A stretch of DNA of 64,000 nt, taken from contig NZ_FPBF01000001.1 in the NCBI RefSeq assembly GCF_900116615.1, positions 1 to 64,000 of the forward strand, read 5' to 3'. Under the pieces are notes generated by a model that worked only from the letters and a program-made list of their open reading frames with translations, was not told the DNA's origin and searched no databases. The position numbers were made by a program, and so were the translations under genes. This DNA comes from Algoriphagus locisalis. GTDB taxonomy: Bacteria > Bacteroidota > Bacteroidia > Cytophagales > Cyclobacteriaceae. Shown here piece after piece: positions 39,199-48,225 of the stretch (position 1 is the stretch's first letter; the number at the start of each line of letters is the position of its first letter).

Positions 39199-40749
39199 AT
39201 GAATTTTAATACTAAATATATAGCAGGAATCGGGTTGGCGGCTATGCTGTCGCTGAGTGGCTGTGATAAGGATTTCGATGAAATAAATACTAATCCCAAC
39301 AGTCCCGAGACCGTTTCTTCAAATTTGCTTTTGCCTACAGTAATCAGAAATACGGCTGGCGAAATCTCCGGTAAAGCCTGGGGAATAGGCAACGTAGTGA
39401 TGCAGCAGACCGCCAAAATCCAGTTTACCAATGAAGACCGGTACAACTGGGGGCCTGAAGGAAATCCTTATGGCTCCTTCTATAATTCCCTGCGGGATAT
39501 CAGCAATGTGATAGAAATCTCCACAGAAGCTGAACAAAGCAATTATGTGGGTATTGCCCTGGTTCTAAGAGCCAGCTTGTACTCATTTATGACAGATGCT
39601 TATGGGGATTTGCCATACAGTCAGGCGATCAATGCCAAGGATGGTACGAATTATCCTGTTTTTGATACCCAAGAGGATATCTATAAAGGAATCCTTGCAG
39701 AGCTGGAGCAGGCAAATACCCTACTAGGATCTACCTCAGAAGGGGTAGAAGGGGATATTTTATTCGGTGGCGATATTATGAGATGGAGAAAATTCGCAAA
39801 TTCACTTAGGTTGAGAATTTTGATGAGGCTTTCTGACCGTATGGACCCTTCAGCAGGGATGCAGGCAATTGTTTCCAATCCTACCCAGTTCCCGATTTTC
39901 ACCTCAAACGAGGATCAGGCAGCCTTGCAGCCACTTCAGGATGTGCCAAACCAGCACTCTTTATACACGACCAGATCAGGTTCATTTGATGAATATAGAC
40001 TGAGTGAACGAATGGAAACAGTGCTAAAAGAGCTGGATGATCCAAGATTGTTTGCCTATGCACAGCCTACCAACGATTCAGGTGCTGGTGTCATCGGTGA
40101 GGAGGATGATTATCAGGGAGTGCCAAATGGTTTGGCAGACGAAGAAGCTTTAGCTTACTCTCCATCCGGGGATCCGCTAAAAGGAGGCTCTAACTTTATC
40201 TCCCGGGTAGGCTACCTGTGGTCTTGTTCAGCTTGTACTCCGTTGGCAAACCCGATAGGTGCACAGGCGATCTTGATGGGTTATCCTGAGTTGCAGTTTA
40301 TTTTGGCGGAAGCCAGAGAGAAAGGGTATATCTCCGCAGGTACTGCAGAAGATTATTATACAAACGGAATTGAGTCTTCTATTGCGTATTACAAAAGTAG
40401 ATATGAAATCATCAATCTTCCACAGATCGCAGATAAACTGGTAGTTGACGAGGCTTATTTGGCACAGGAAAGGGTAGCCTATACGGGTTCTACGGAAGAA
40501 AAGCTGTCGAAAATAGGCACTCAAAAATGGTTGGCCTTATTCTTCTCGGGTTTGGAGTCATGGTATGACTGGAGAAGAACGGATTACCCTAAAATCACTC
40601 CAGGACCTGCTGCTTACATCAATACGGTTCCCGTTCGCTTTATGTACCCAGGTAGCGTGCAGGCGCTGAATAGAGAAAATTACGAGATCGCAGTAGGACG
40701 TCAGGGCCCTGATGCTATTACCACCCGTGTTTGGTGGGATGTAGATTAA
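39199..40749 (+). CDS. SusD-like surface lipoprotein (SusD_2 type)
   Basis: 516 residues from ATG 39199; an in-frame ATG at 39169 adds ten basic residues with no role. Signal and lipobox AAMLSLSGCDKDF, then DEINTNPNSPETVSSNLLLPT, the start typical of the SusD_2 (starch-binding associated, DUF-type) group, SLYSFMTDAYGDLPYSQA and EWLAL-like GTQKWLALFFSGLESWYDWRRT near the C terminus. Pairs with the SusC gene upstream. Ends before a strong terminator. Confidence 0.92.
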   Translation: MNFNTKYIAGIGLAAMLSLSGCDKDFDEINTNPNSPETVSSNLLLPTVIRNTAGEISGKAWGIGNVVMQQTAKIQFTNEDRYNWGPEGNPYGSFYNSLRDISNVIEISTEAEQSNYVGIALVLRASLYSFMTDAYGDLPYSQAINAKDGTNYPVFDTQEDIYKGILAELEQANTLLGSTSEGVEGDILFGGDIMRWRKFANSLRLRILMRLSDRMDPSAGMQAIVSNPTQFPIFTSNEDQAALQPLQDVPNQHSLYTTRSGSFDEYRLSERMETVLKELDDPRLFAYAQPTNDSGAGVIGEEDDYQGVPNGLADEEALAYSPSGDPLKGGSNFISRVGYLWSCSACTPLANPIGAQAILMGYPELQFILAEAREKGYISAGTAEDYYTNGIESSIAYYKSRYEIINLPQIADKLVVDEAYLAQERVAYTGSTEEKLSKIGTQKWLALFFSGLESWYDWRRTDYPKITPGPAAYINTVPVRFMYPGSVQALNRENYEIAVGRQGPDAITTRVWWDVD

Positions 40750-40774
40750 TTATTTCTTTAACTTGAATGAAAGC

Positions 40775-40808
40775 TCACCCTTGGATTTGTTTCTGAGGGT
40801 GACTTTTT
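40775..40808 (+). terminator. Intrinsic terminator after second SusCD
   Basis: TCACCCT (40775-40781) pairs with AGGGTGA (40796-40802), followed by CTTTTT. Lies between SusD and the next hydrolase gene, whose transcription may depend on read-through or its own promoter. Confidence 0.75.
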
Positions 40809-40833
40809 ACTAATCAACTTAGCTAGAACTATC

Positions 40834-41928
40834 ATGCTTAACAAATCAATTGCTTGTGCATTTTTCACGCTGCTTCTTTTCCAGGCACTGAGCCTGAAGG
40901 CACAGGATTATAAAACTGAAAATATCATTTTGATTACCCTGGATGGTATTAGGTGGCAGGAAGTATTTACAGGTGCTGATTCCTTACTGGTGGATGATAC
41001 TGGTATGATCAAAGTGCCGGGGTCTTTGCTAACCGATTTTTGGAATGAAGATCCATTGGTAAGGCGGGAAATGCTGATGCCTTTTTTCTGGAATACCCTC
41101 GCAAAAGAAGGTCAGCTCTATGGCAACCGTGCCTATGGAAACAAAGTGGACAACAGCAATAAAATGTGGTTTTCCTACCCTGGGTACAATGAAGTGCTAA
41201 GTGGGTTTGCAGATGATCAGCACATTAACAGCAACGATAAAATCAACAATCCTAATGTGACCCTGCTGGAGTATCTGAATCGCCTGCCTGAGTTTCAGAA
41301 TAAGGTTATGGCCTTTGGCTCTTGGGATGTGTTTCCGTTTATAGTCAATGAGGAGCGGAGCGGGGTTCCGGTGAATGCAGGATTTGATATCGCAGAAGGA
41401 GATGATCTTTCTCCCGAAGAAATCCTGACCAACAAACTGCAATCAGAGATCCGTGGCCCTTGGGGCGGGGTGAGATTGGATGCCTTTACCCAAAGTTATG
41501 CCATGGCTGCTTTGAAAAACAAGAAGCCAAAAGTGCTGTATATCTCCTATGGGGAGACCGATGACTGGGCTCACGAAAATCACTACGATCAGTACATCTG
41601 GTCAGCTAAGCAGACTGATGCTTACATCAGGGAAATCTGGGACTTTGTACAAACTGATCCTCAATACAAAGACAAAACTACCATGATCATCACCACCGAC
41701 CACGGTCGTGGCATCAGCAAAACCTCCTGGAGAAGTCACGGTGAATCTGTGCCTGAAGCAGGGGAAATCTGGATGGCGGCCATAGGGCCAGATACACCGG
41801 CTACAGGGGAGATGAAGTCTCAGGGTCAATGGCAATCTGCCATGATTGCCCGGACGATCTTTCAATTACTGGGAATGGACTATCCTGAAGCTAAAGCTGC
41901 TCCTGCTATCCAAGAGATGGTGAAATAA
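40834..41928 (+). CDS. Alkaline-phosphatase-superfamily hydrolase, exported
   Basis: 364 residues with signal peptide (FFTLLLFQALSLKAQ). Metal motifs NIILITLDGIRWQEVF at the N terminus, a SYPGYNEVLSG nucleophile-region motif, DWAHENHYDQY, and TIITTDHGRG...WRSHGE toward the C terminus define an alkaline-phosphatase/phosphoglyceromutase fold. It differs from the NPP-like enzyme at 33826 in the nucleophile region, so substrate preference probably differs. Position after a SusCD pair suggests periplasmic processing of its ligand, although a terminator lies in between. Confidence 0.85.
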   Translation: MLNKSIACAFFTLLLFQALSLKAQDYKTENIILITLDGIRWQEVFTGADSLLVDDTGMIKVPGSLLTDFWNEDPLVRREMLMPFFWNTLAKEGQLYGNRAYGNKVDNSNKMWFSYPGYNEVLSGFADDQHINSNDKINNPNVTLLEYLNRLPEFQNKVMAFGSWDVFPFIVNEERSGVPVNAGFDIAEGDDLSPEEILTNKLQSEIRGPWGGVRLDAFTQSYAMAALKNKKPKVLYISYGETDDWAHENHYDQYIWSAKQTDAYIREIWDFVQTDPQYKDKTTMIITTDHGRGISKTSWRSHGESVPEAGEIWMAAIGPDTPATGEMKSQGQWQSAMIARTIFQLLGMDYPEAKAAPAIQEMVK

Positions 41929-41985
41929 CTTGCTTGTCTTCTATTTTCAGGTTCTTGATCCCAGTTAGGGATCCGGCTTTTACTC

Positions 41986-42016
41986 ACACCTCTCCGGCTA
42001 TCGCAGAGGTGTTTTT
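41986..42016 (+). terminator. Intrinsic terminator
   Basis: ACACCTCT (41986-41993) pairs with AGAGGTGT (42005-42012) and runs into six T. It ends transcription of the hydrolase gene at 40834, before the convergent HD-domain gene. Confidence 0.85.
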
Positions 42017-42127
42017 TATGTTGGGAGAAAAGCTTATTTTCTTCACCTGTTTGATTCGGGTGAGAGAGACGAATTGGAGATCAAAAAAGTGACTAGTCAG
42101 TCTTATACTATTTCTGGATTTTTGGGT

Positions 42128-42706
42128 TTAGGATAGCATTCGATCCGCTATCCGAATGTACTTGGCTAGATCAGGCAAAGGTACATGCTCTTCTTTTGCC
42201 ATTTCGTCCCAGGTACGCATCTTTAGGGATAGCTCAAACAGGGGATCTGTCTCAAAGGCAACAGCTTCTTGCTCATTCATTTTTCCACCTTGAAACTCCA
42301 GCGTTTTCCGGCTTGCTTCAGAGAGTTTTTCGAAATATTCCGGCTGCCTGTAAGTCAGGTATCGCTTTGCCTGGACATGGTTTTCGACCAACTTCGCTAT
42401 CTTTTCCGGAAATCCAAGCTCTCTTAAAAAGTCAGCTCCGATTTTCTCATGGCTGAGAACTCCGTAGCCTTCCATAGTTTCTACATCTCCCTGGGTCACA
42501 CATAGATGGCCTATGTCATGAAAAAATGCAGCCAAGATCACTTCATCTTCATATCCTTCTTTTTCTGCGATCTGAGCAGCCTGACTCATATGCTCGATCT
42601 GGGATACAGGTTCACCTATGTAGTCTTCCTGACCGAATTTTCTATAAAGATCAAATACCATTTCAATTCTCATGGCAGTACTGAGCTTGGCGCTACTGTT
42701 TTGCAT
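42128..42706 (-). CDS. PhnZ-like HD-domain phosphonate oxygenase
   Basis: 192 residues. The diiron HD set aligns with PhnZ: Y29 and E32 in YIGEPVSQIEH (same Tyr-x2-Glu spacing as PhnZ Y24/E27), H39, H63-D64 in FFHDIGH, H86, H110 and D167, with Glu-His and His-His spacings of 7 and 24 identical to PhnZ. Family knowledge: PhnZ oxidatively cleaves the C-P bond of 1-hydroxy-2-aminoethylphosphonate to glycine and phosphate, and TmpB does the same on the trimethylated analogue. The partner hydroxylase (PhnY/TmpA) is absent here, so the hydroxylated substrate must come from elsewhere. Lies between SusCD-phosphatase genes and the phosphonate operon. Confidence 0.85.
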   Translation of the reverse strand: MQNSSAKLSTAMRIEMVFDLYRKFGQEDYIGEPVSQIEHMSQAAQIAEKEGYEDEVILAAFFHDIGHLCVTQGDVETMEGYGVLSHEKIGADFLRELGFPEKIAKLVENHVQAKRYLTYRQPEYFEKLSEASRKTLEFQGGKMNEQEAVAFETDPLFELSLKMRTWDEMAKEEHVPLPDLAKYIRIADRMLS

Positions 42707-43226
42707 AATTACTAAGTTTATAAATACTAAATAAAGTGTTGACTACAAAATTCCAATATAAACAGCATTAAGGATTTGTGATGTCTTCAAAACACCCCTG
42801 ATATTTCACATTTACAAAAGCAATATGTTTTTTCTGAACCTGGGTCAGCGTATCTTTTTTTTCATAATTACTTTTAATAGTCAATATATTAATGAGTTGT
42901 TAAATACAAACTTTGCCAGTCTGGTTTTCTACCGCCTCTAGCCAAATCCATTTTGACCTTCGTATAAATTAACATACAGATAATCTGATTATTTATCTTA
43001 AAACAACTTTGATGTTTAATTTTACTAAACATTGATCAATTGGTTTGTTAATGTTGGGGAGTTAATGCATTGCATGAAGCTCCCTTCTTTTTCATTATAT
43101 TCTCAATCAACCTACTGTTTTGGCCAATATTTTATCAAATTATTGGACATTTTAGCTAAATCTAGCGAGGTATGTTTTTTTGCTCATGTATAAATAGATA
43201 GGTTAGCAACACCAGAATAGCAAGAA
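42707..43226. other. Divergent promoter region, HD oxygenase / XRE-cupin regulator
   Basis: AT-rich, no coding frame. CCAAT and ATTGG half-sites around 43122-43146 could be an operator for the adjacent regulator but the arms are short. Nothing firmer is seen. Confidence 0.35.
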
Positions 43227-43805
43227 ATGGAGCATGAAGTGATCGTACAGATCAGCAATAAGATTAAAAGCATTCGCAAGGAAAAAGGGATGACCTTGCA
43301 GGACATTGCCGATCTTGCCGGAGTCACCAAGGGTCTGATTTCACAGATCGAAAACAGCCGCACCATTCCCTCCTTGCTGGTATTGATTCAGATCGTCAAA
43401 GCCTTGAAAGTGGATCTGGATTCCTTTTTCTCCGAACTAGACCTACATGCGCGGGAAGCCCCCATCCTAGTGCAGCGAAAGTCCGCCTATGTGAGATTTG
43501 AAAAGGAAGCAGCAAGTGGCTATGAGTATTCTCGCATTTTCACCAAAAAAGTAAAGCAGAGTACTATAGATATTGTGCTTTTGGAGATACAGCCAGGGTC
43601 CAGCCGGGATTTTGTACAGACGGAGGCTTTTGAATACAAGTATATCATTTCAGGTTCTGTACGCTACCTTTTCAGAGATCAGGAAATTGACCTAGAGCCT
43701 GGTGATTCTATGTTGTTTGACGGGAGACTTGAGCATAATCCGGTAAACATAGGGGATGCGCCCGTTCAGATGCTGGTAGTCTATTTCTTTGAGGAGAAAG
43801 CATAG
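43227..43805 (+). CDS. XRE-family regulator with cupin sensor domain
   Basis: 192 residues. N-terminal Xre helix-turn-helix (MTLQDIADLAGVTKGLISQIENSRTIPS split over two helices) and C-terminal cupin (residues ~110-190: EYKYIISGSVRYLF, LEPGDSMLFDGRLEHNP, LVVYFFEE). Such regulators bind a small metabolite in the cupin and usually control the neighbouring catabolic operon. It is a paralogue of the regulator at 49827; the two bracket the phosphonate genes. Divergent from the HD oxygenase and convergent with the phosphonate operon. Confidence 0.9.
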   Translation: MEHEVIVQISNKIKSIRKEKGMTLQDIADLAGVTKGLISQIENSRTIPSLLVLIQIVKALKVDLDSFFSELDLHAREAPILVQRKSAYVRFEKEAASGYEYSRIFTKKVKQSTIDIVLLEIQPGSSRDFVQTEAFEYKYIISGSVRYLFRDQEIDLEPGDSMLFDGRLEHNPVNIGDAPVQMLVVYFFEEKA

Positions 43806-43830
43806 CCTATCTGAAAGGATCAATGACTCG

Positions 43831-44193
43831 CTATTTTGAAAGTAGTAGCTGGTCTAGCATAGCTCCTTCGGTATTATACATTCTCAACTCAAATCCCTCC
43901 GAGGTGAGGTTGCCAGTAAGATAATGATAGCCTCTGTACGTCTTGGCAGCAAATGGAATTCTGGTCGGTGCAAAATCCTCCAGATTTCCTCCCATTCCGC
44001 CTACCTGTACAAAGTGTATGCCTTCACCGAGGTTGACTTTATCTTCCTTCATCGGTAGCGTACGCATGTAGGTGTGTAGATGTCCAAAGAACATCACCCG
44101 CACTCCGTTATTCTCCATAAGTCTTATGATCGGCTGAAGTCGCCTGTCACCATGGGTGCTTGTGCCTTTCCAGGTATTCCCCGCACTACCCCA
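43831..44193 (-). pseudogene. C-terminal fragment of a purple-acid-phosphatase-like metallophosphoesterase
   Basis: The frame is open from just after an in-frame TAA (44194) and reads GSAGNTWKGTSTHGDRRL, then VMFFGHLHTYMRTLP, the final metal motifs (HGD and GHLH) of a calcineurin/purple acid phosphatase fold. The first two-thirds of such an enzyme (DxH, GD, GNHE motifs) are missing, so it is a remnant. It is the last member of the leftward phosphonate operon, 48 bp after the FAD oxidoreductase gene, and suggests a third secreted phosphoesterase once belonged here. Confidence 0.75.
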
Positions 44194-44241
44194 TTACCAA
44201 ATTATCAATTGATTACACTTTGATCTGTTCTAGCTGTCACC

Positions 44242-45375
44242 TCATAAGCTTAGGCTGGAAGCCACTACTTCTTCGCCCAGTCCAAAAGAGAGTGTCATTC
44301 CTGCGCCACCCATCCCGTTGACAATGGTGACGGTATCATCTACTTGGTGTACAAATTCCGTTGCGCCATTGGTCATTTTGGGATAGATACCATGCCAGGA
44401 ACTGCCGATTTCCCAGTCTTTAAAGTGTGCAAATGTCTTCAGTACATTTAGGATCAGCTTATTGATATGCTGGGTGTCAAAAGGGGTGAGATTAAGCCCG
44501 TATTCATGGCTGTCGCCTACCGTGAGTTCTCCGATTCCATTCTGTGATACCATCACATGTATGCCTAGGTCCAATAGCTCCTTGTACTGTTTTTCATATA
44601 CTTCCTTTAAAGCTTCTAGTGACTCGGCCACATGAAAGCCCTTGTAGTGTATAAAGCTGAGCCCTGCGCATAGAGGCGGGCCTATTCGCCAGTTCTGTGG
44701 CTGCTGCACGAGTCGCATCATTTGGAGCTTACACTTTGTGATAGGAGTGGACTCAAACAATTCCGGATACAAGGTTTCGAAATCCGCCCCACTGCATACA
44801 AATATTTTGTCTCCTGACCAGGATTTCTGTCCGCTGTAAACGGTATTTCCTTCAATCCTTGAGATCGACCTGTTCCATACGAAGTCAACTTCAGGCAGAC
44901 TTTCTAGGTAATTGGCAGTTTTTGCCACTGCTTCCCTAGGATCCACGATCATCTCTTCTTCGGTCCAGAGTGCTCCTTTCAGTCCTTTTTTCACAGTTGC
45001 CGGACTTTTTACCAGGGTCTCTTCCACCGCAAGCTGCTGGGCGGAGTTTTTACCTTTCATGGCAGCTACATATTCAGCTACCACCTGAAGCTCCAGATCG
45101 GTATAGGCCAAATGCAATGCGCCAGTCTGCTCAGCCCAGAAACCTGCTTTATCAGCCATTTCCAGCCAGATTTCCCGGCTACGCATTGCCCTTTGATAGC
45201 TTGGGCCTTGCGCCTGTCCGATTGGCCAGATCATTCCAAAATTCCTTACCGATGCTCCCTGAGCCTGTGGGTGTCGCTCGATTACGGTGACTTTCCAGCC
45301 TTTGGCATGAAGCGCCCGGGTCATAGACAAGCCTACGATTCCAGCGCCGATTACGATTGCATGTGGTTGATTCAT
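44242..45375 (-). CDS. FAD-dependent oxidoreductase of HpnW/TIGR03364 type
   Basis: 377 residues. N-terminal dinucleotide fold AIVIGAGIVGLSMTRAL (GxGxxG at 10-15), then RHPQAQGASVRNFGMIWPIG, a stretch characteristic of the DAO-family clade that I recall as associated with phosphonatase-like hydrolases. C terminus GMGGAGMTLSFGLGEEV closes the FAD site. Family knowledge: the clade is proposed, and in PbfD-like members shown, to oxidise (N-methyl or hydroxylated) aminoethylphosphonates to the aldehyde. Here it would feed the PhnX-like hydrolase encoded two genes upstream. 43 bp after the metallophosphoesterase; same operon. Confidence 0.85.
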   Translation of the reverse strand: MNQPHAIVIGAGIVGLSMTRALHAKGWKVTVIERHPQAQGASVRNFGMIWPIGQAQGPSYQRAMRSREIWLEMADKAGFWAEQTGALHLAYTDLELQVVAEYVAAMKGKNSAQQLAVEETLVKSPATVKKGLKGALWTEEEMIVDPREAVAKTANYLESLPEVDFVWNRSISRIEGNTVYSGQKSWSGDKIFVCSGADFETLYPELFESTPITKCKLQMMRLVQQPQNWRIGPPLCAGLSFIHYKGFHVAESLEALKEVYEKQYKELLDLGIHVMVSQNGIGELTVGDSHEYGLNLTPFDTQHINKLILNVLKTFAHFKDWEIGSSWHGIYPKMTNGATEFVHQVDDTVTIVNGMGGAGMTLSFGLGEEVVASSLSL

Positions 45376-45418
45376 ATGGTTGCTTATTTGAAAAAACAGA
45401 ACTAGAATTTAAATTTTA

Positions 45419-46384
45419 TCAGGAGATTTTGAGGTTTTTGATTTCAGGCATCACCCAGTCTAAGAGCTTGGGTTCCTCCTCAATTTTATATCCCAGTTGT
45501 TTAGGAGATTTGCCCACCCATTTGCTTTTTCTTCCTTTCACTGTTACAGTTTTGGAGGCTGGATCCAGGGTCAGAAATGCAAAAAGACTTTCTTCATAGG
45601 GGCAGGTCATGGCTATCCAGGGGTGCTCTTTTATTATTTCTTCACTGTAACTTTCATGCTCATAATCTCCACCTACCCAATAATAAGAGGCTGAATTGAT
45701 GTGCAGATAATTTACCCCCTCAATCAGCAGGTGCTGGTCTAGGTGGGAATGTCCATTCAGGCAAAGCATAATTTTCTCAGCATGCTGGCTTAATAAGGTC
45801 TGGATTTCCTTGGCATTATCCACAGCAATAATCCCGGCTAGAGGCTGGTGGGAAATGATCAGAACTGGTAGTTCGGTAGCTTCTAATTCCTCCTTTAGCC
45901 ATTTCATCTGAACTGATCCCACAAATGAAACATAGCCTCCTGTATGCGTAGCAGAGCCTTTTTCATTACAGTCCAATACAATTAATTTCAGTCCCTTTAC
46001 TTCTTTGGAATAGTAGGGAGACGGCATACCCCATTTTTCCAGGCACTGATCTTTGGTGTGGCCTGAGTCCGTGTCGTGGTTTCCAATCACATGAAATGCG
46101 TTGGGATTTGCACCATTGAACAGATCGATTACCGCTGCGTTTTCGGGCTTGGGATAGGCGAAATCACCTAGTTGAACGATCGCATCAGGCTTTGATTTTT
46201 TTACTTCCTTCACAAAGCGCTCCATGCGGGAATACCCATCGTGCATGATGTCTTGGTGCAGATCGCTAATCAGTCCAAGTTGGATGGTTTTATTAAGTCT
46301 GCCTGCAAAGGAATGGCTGATCTTAGGAAGGACAAAACTAAAACCTGCCAAGGCTGAATTCTTTAGAAAAATGCGTCTGTTCAT
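45419..46384 (-). CDS. Tat-exported metallophosphoesterase in the phosphonate operon
   Basis: 321 residues. Tat signal MNRRIFLKNSALAGFSF, then DLH in LISDLHQD, QLGDF, GNHD, SHQP and NGHSH: a full dinuclear metallophosphoesterase. It resembles the enzyme at 27383 in architecture. Embedded between the PhnX-like hydrolase (26 bp) and the FAD oxidoreductase (43 bp), it likely frees the phosphonate head group or removes phosphate in the periplasm before uptake. Exact substrate unknown. Confidence 0.9.
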   Translation of the reverse strand: MNRRIFLKNSALAGFSFVLPKISHSFAGRLNKTIQLGLISDLHQDIMHDGYSRMERFVKEVKKSKPDAIVQLGDFAYPKPENAAVIDLFNGANPNAFHVIGNHDTDSGHTKDQCLEKWGMPSPYYSKEVKGLKLIVLDCNEKGSATHTGGYVSFVGSVQMKWLKEELEATELPVLIISHQPLAGIIAVDNAKEIQTLLSQHAEKIMLCLNGHSHLDQHLLIEGVNYLHINSASYYWVGGDYEHESYSEEIIKEHPWIAMTCPYEESLFAFLTLDPASKTVTVKGRKSKWVGKSPKQLGYKIEEEPKLLDWVMPEIKNLKIS

Positions 46385-46410
46385 GGAGGGTGGGTAGAAG
46401 GTGTCGGATA

Positions 46411-47112
46411 TCAGTTTTTTAAAGCAACAATGTCTTTGAGTTCCAACAAGGAATCAATGATAAAATCGGGATCGGCAGTATTCAGCTGCTCAGCAGTCTG
46501 GGCACCTGTGGTCACACCTAGTGTCAGTCCGCATCCGGCAGATTTCCCCTCGGCTATATCCACGATAGAGTCACCTACCTTTGCCACTTCCTTTACATTG
46601 CTTATCCCACACTTTTCCATAGCAGCAAAGATCATATCCGGTGCCGGCCTGCTGTTTGTCACATCGTCGGCTGTGATGAGCGCATCGAAGGTTTCCCCTT
46701 CTTTCCAGGCCAGCTTTTCCAGAAGGGAAAGCGCTGTTTTTTTATTGTACCCGGTGTTCAGTGCTACTTTGATACCGTGTTCTCTTAAATAGCCAAAAAG
46801 CGCTAAAGTGCCCTCATAGGCGCTCACCTCGAGCATGGAGTAAGCTTCTTTGAGAATATTCAGAAAGTCTGCAAAAGCTGTTTGTGCGTCGTTTTCCAGT
46901 TCTTCTGTACTGGTATATGCAGACTTCATGATATCTCTTACCGCTTGTAATTTCTCTTTTCCACCACCAATCAAAAGCACTGTGTCTAATGAAAAATCAT
47001 GGCCTACTTTATTGATTGCTTTCTGAAGAGATTTGTAAACCACATTGTTCTCATTTATCGTTGTTCCTGCCATGTCAAAAACGATCAGGCTGATGTAGTG
47101 TTTATCTGTCAT
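46411..47112 (-). CDS. PhnX-like phosphonatase family HAD hydrolase (TIGR03351 type)
   Basis: 233 residues. N-terminal HAD motif FDMAGTTINE has nucleophile D13 and alanine at +2 (D-x-A), as in phosphonoacetaldehyde hydrolase rather than ordinary D-x-D phosphatases. K54 in GGGKEKLQAVRD aligns with the Schiff-base lysine of PhnX. Motif II ALNTGYNKKTA, motif III/IV DVTNSRPAPDMIF and VAKVGDSIVDIAEG complete the fold. PhnX splits phosphonoacetaldehyde to acetaldehyde and phosphate; this clade is proposed to act on a close relative. Located between dehydrogenase and metallophosphoesterase in one operon. Confidence 0.88.
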   Translation of the reverse strand: MTDKHYISLIVFDMAGTTINENNVVYKSLQKAINKVGHDFSLDTVLLIGGGKEKLQAVRDIMKSAYTSTEELENDAQTAFADFLNILKEAYSMLEVSAYEGTLALFGYLREHGIKVALNTGYNKKTALSLLEKLAWKEGETFDALITADDVTNSRPAPDMIFAAMEKCGISNVKEVAKVGDSIVDIAEGKSAGCGLTLGVTTGAQTAEQLNTADPDFIIDSLLELKDIVALKN

Positions 47113-47142
47113 TTTATTGGATTGTTTACTTGAATTATTTGG

Positions 47143-48225
47143 TTAGTTTGGAGTGATTCCCACTCTGTATTTGCCGGATTCATGGGCAGTTTTAAATGCT
47201 TCATCCAGTTCTTCCAGCCGAAAATCCGCTTCCACCAGACTTTCAAAAGGATACTGTGTATGTGCTGCTTCCAGAAATTTGATGGCAAAAGCAAGATCCT
47301 CCGGAATGTAATTATGAAGCCCCTTGATCGTCAGTATTCTTCTGACCACGGACTCAGCACTGATGGAAATATTCCGCTCCGAATATACTGCACCTACCCA
47401 GACGGCAATTCCTCCAATGTTTAAAATGTTTAGGCCTTTTTCCATGGCAGCAGCAGAACCGGAAGTGTCTATGACCACATCTATCCCACCGATAGCTTGT
47501 GTGATTTCCAGCACTTCTTCAGTAGAAAGGCTGGCATCAATAGTTTTGTCTGCTCCGAATCTCTTGGTGTTTTCTGCGCGTTGTGCTGTTTGATCCATTG
47601 CACATACCTGATCCGCCCCATTGGATTTAGACATAGCACAGGCGGAAATCCCCAGCATTCCTGCACCGATTACCAGTACATTTTTATTCTTCAAGTTCCC
47701 GGCCAGCCTCAGAGCACCGGCAATGGTGGCATGGGTGCAGTTCAGAGGGGTGGATTCCTTGGCAGATAGCTCTGCAGGGATCTTAAAGATGTCTGTTCCT
47801 TTTCTCAAATGGCAATGGGTAGCAAAACCCCCGCTGAGTATGTCATTTTCTCCGATACGCTCATGACCGTATTTAAATAGAGGTTGGGACTTCTGCGGAA
47901 TTCCTTTGACAGCCATGGCTCCTGAGTGGTCATGCGCATAGACAGACCAGGTCACCAGATCGCCGATTCTTAGGCTTTCTCCATAGAAATCAGCAACTCC
48001 ATCTGCTGCAAGTGCTGTGATCCTGCCAATGACTTCGTGACCCAGCACACTAGGGACATGTGCGCAGCGGCGCCCATAATAGGAGTGCAGATCACTGGTG
48101 CATATAGTAGTATAGGTGATCTCTACGATTGCCTCTCCTGATTTTAATTTGGGAATATTTACTTCCACGGCAGAAAATGGCTTTTCTGCTTCGGTAAATA
48201 CCATTGCTAAGGCTTCTTTATCCAT
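47143..48225 (-). CDS. Zinc alcohol dehydrogenase of HpnZ/TIGR03366 type
   Basis: 360 residues, MDR superfamily. Catalytic zinc ligands C42 (TICTSDLHSYYGRR) and H63-E64 (LGHEVIG), third site around LNCTHATIAGAL, Rossmann fold VLVIGAGMLGISACAM. The clade is known from phosphonate catabolic gene clusters and is thought to process the aldehyde product. First gene of the leftward operon with HAD hydrolase, metallophosphoesterase and FAD oxidoreductase. Its promoter is shared with the divergent transporter and carries a twin palindrome. Confidence 0.85.
   Translation of the reverse strand: MDKEALAMVFTEAEKPFSAVEVNIPKLKSGEAIVEITYTTICTSDLHSYYGRRCAHVPSVLGHEVIGRITALAADGVADFYGESLRIGDLVTWSVYAHDHSGAMAVKGIPQKSQPLFKYGHERIGENDILSGGFATHCHLRKGTDIFKIPAELSAKESTPLNCTHATIAGALRLAGNLKNKNVLVIGAGMLGISACAMSKSNGADQVCAMDQTAQRAENTKRFGADKTIDASLSTEEVLEITQAIGGIDVVIDTSGSAAAMEKGLNILNIGGIAVWVGAVYSERNISISAESVVRRILTIKGLHNYIPEDLAFAIKFLEAAHTQYPFESLVEADFRLEELDEAFKTAHESGKYRVGITPN

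Noticed and set aside
28707..40749. Calling the SusCD pairs a polysaccharide utilisation locus
   Set aside because: There is no glycoside hydrolase, polysaccharide lyase or sugar kinase; adjacent enzymes are phosphoesterases and phosphonate enzymes.
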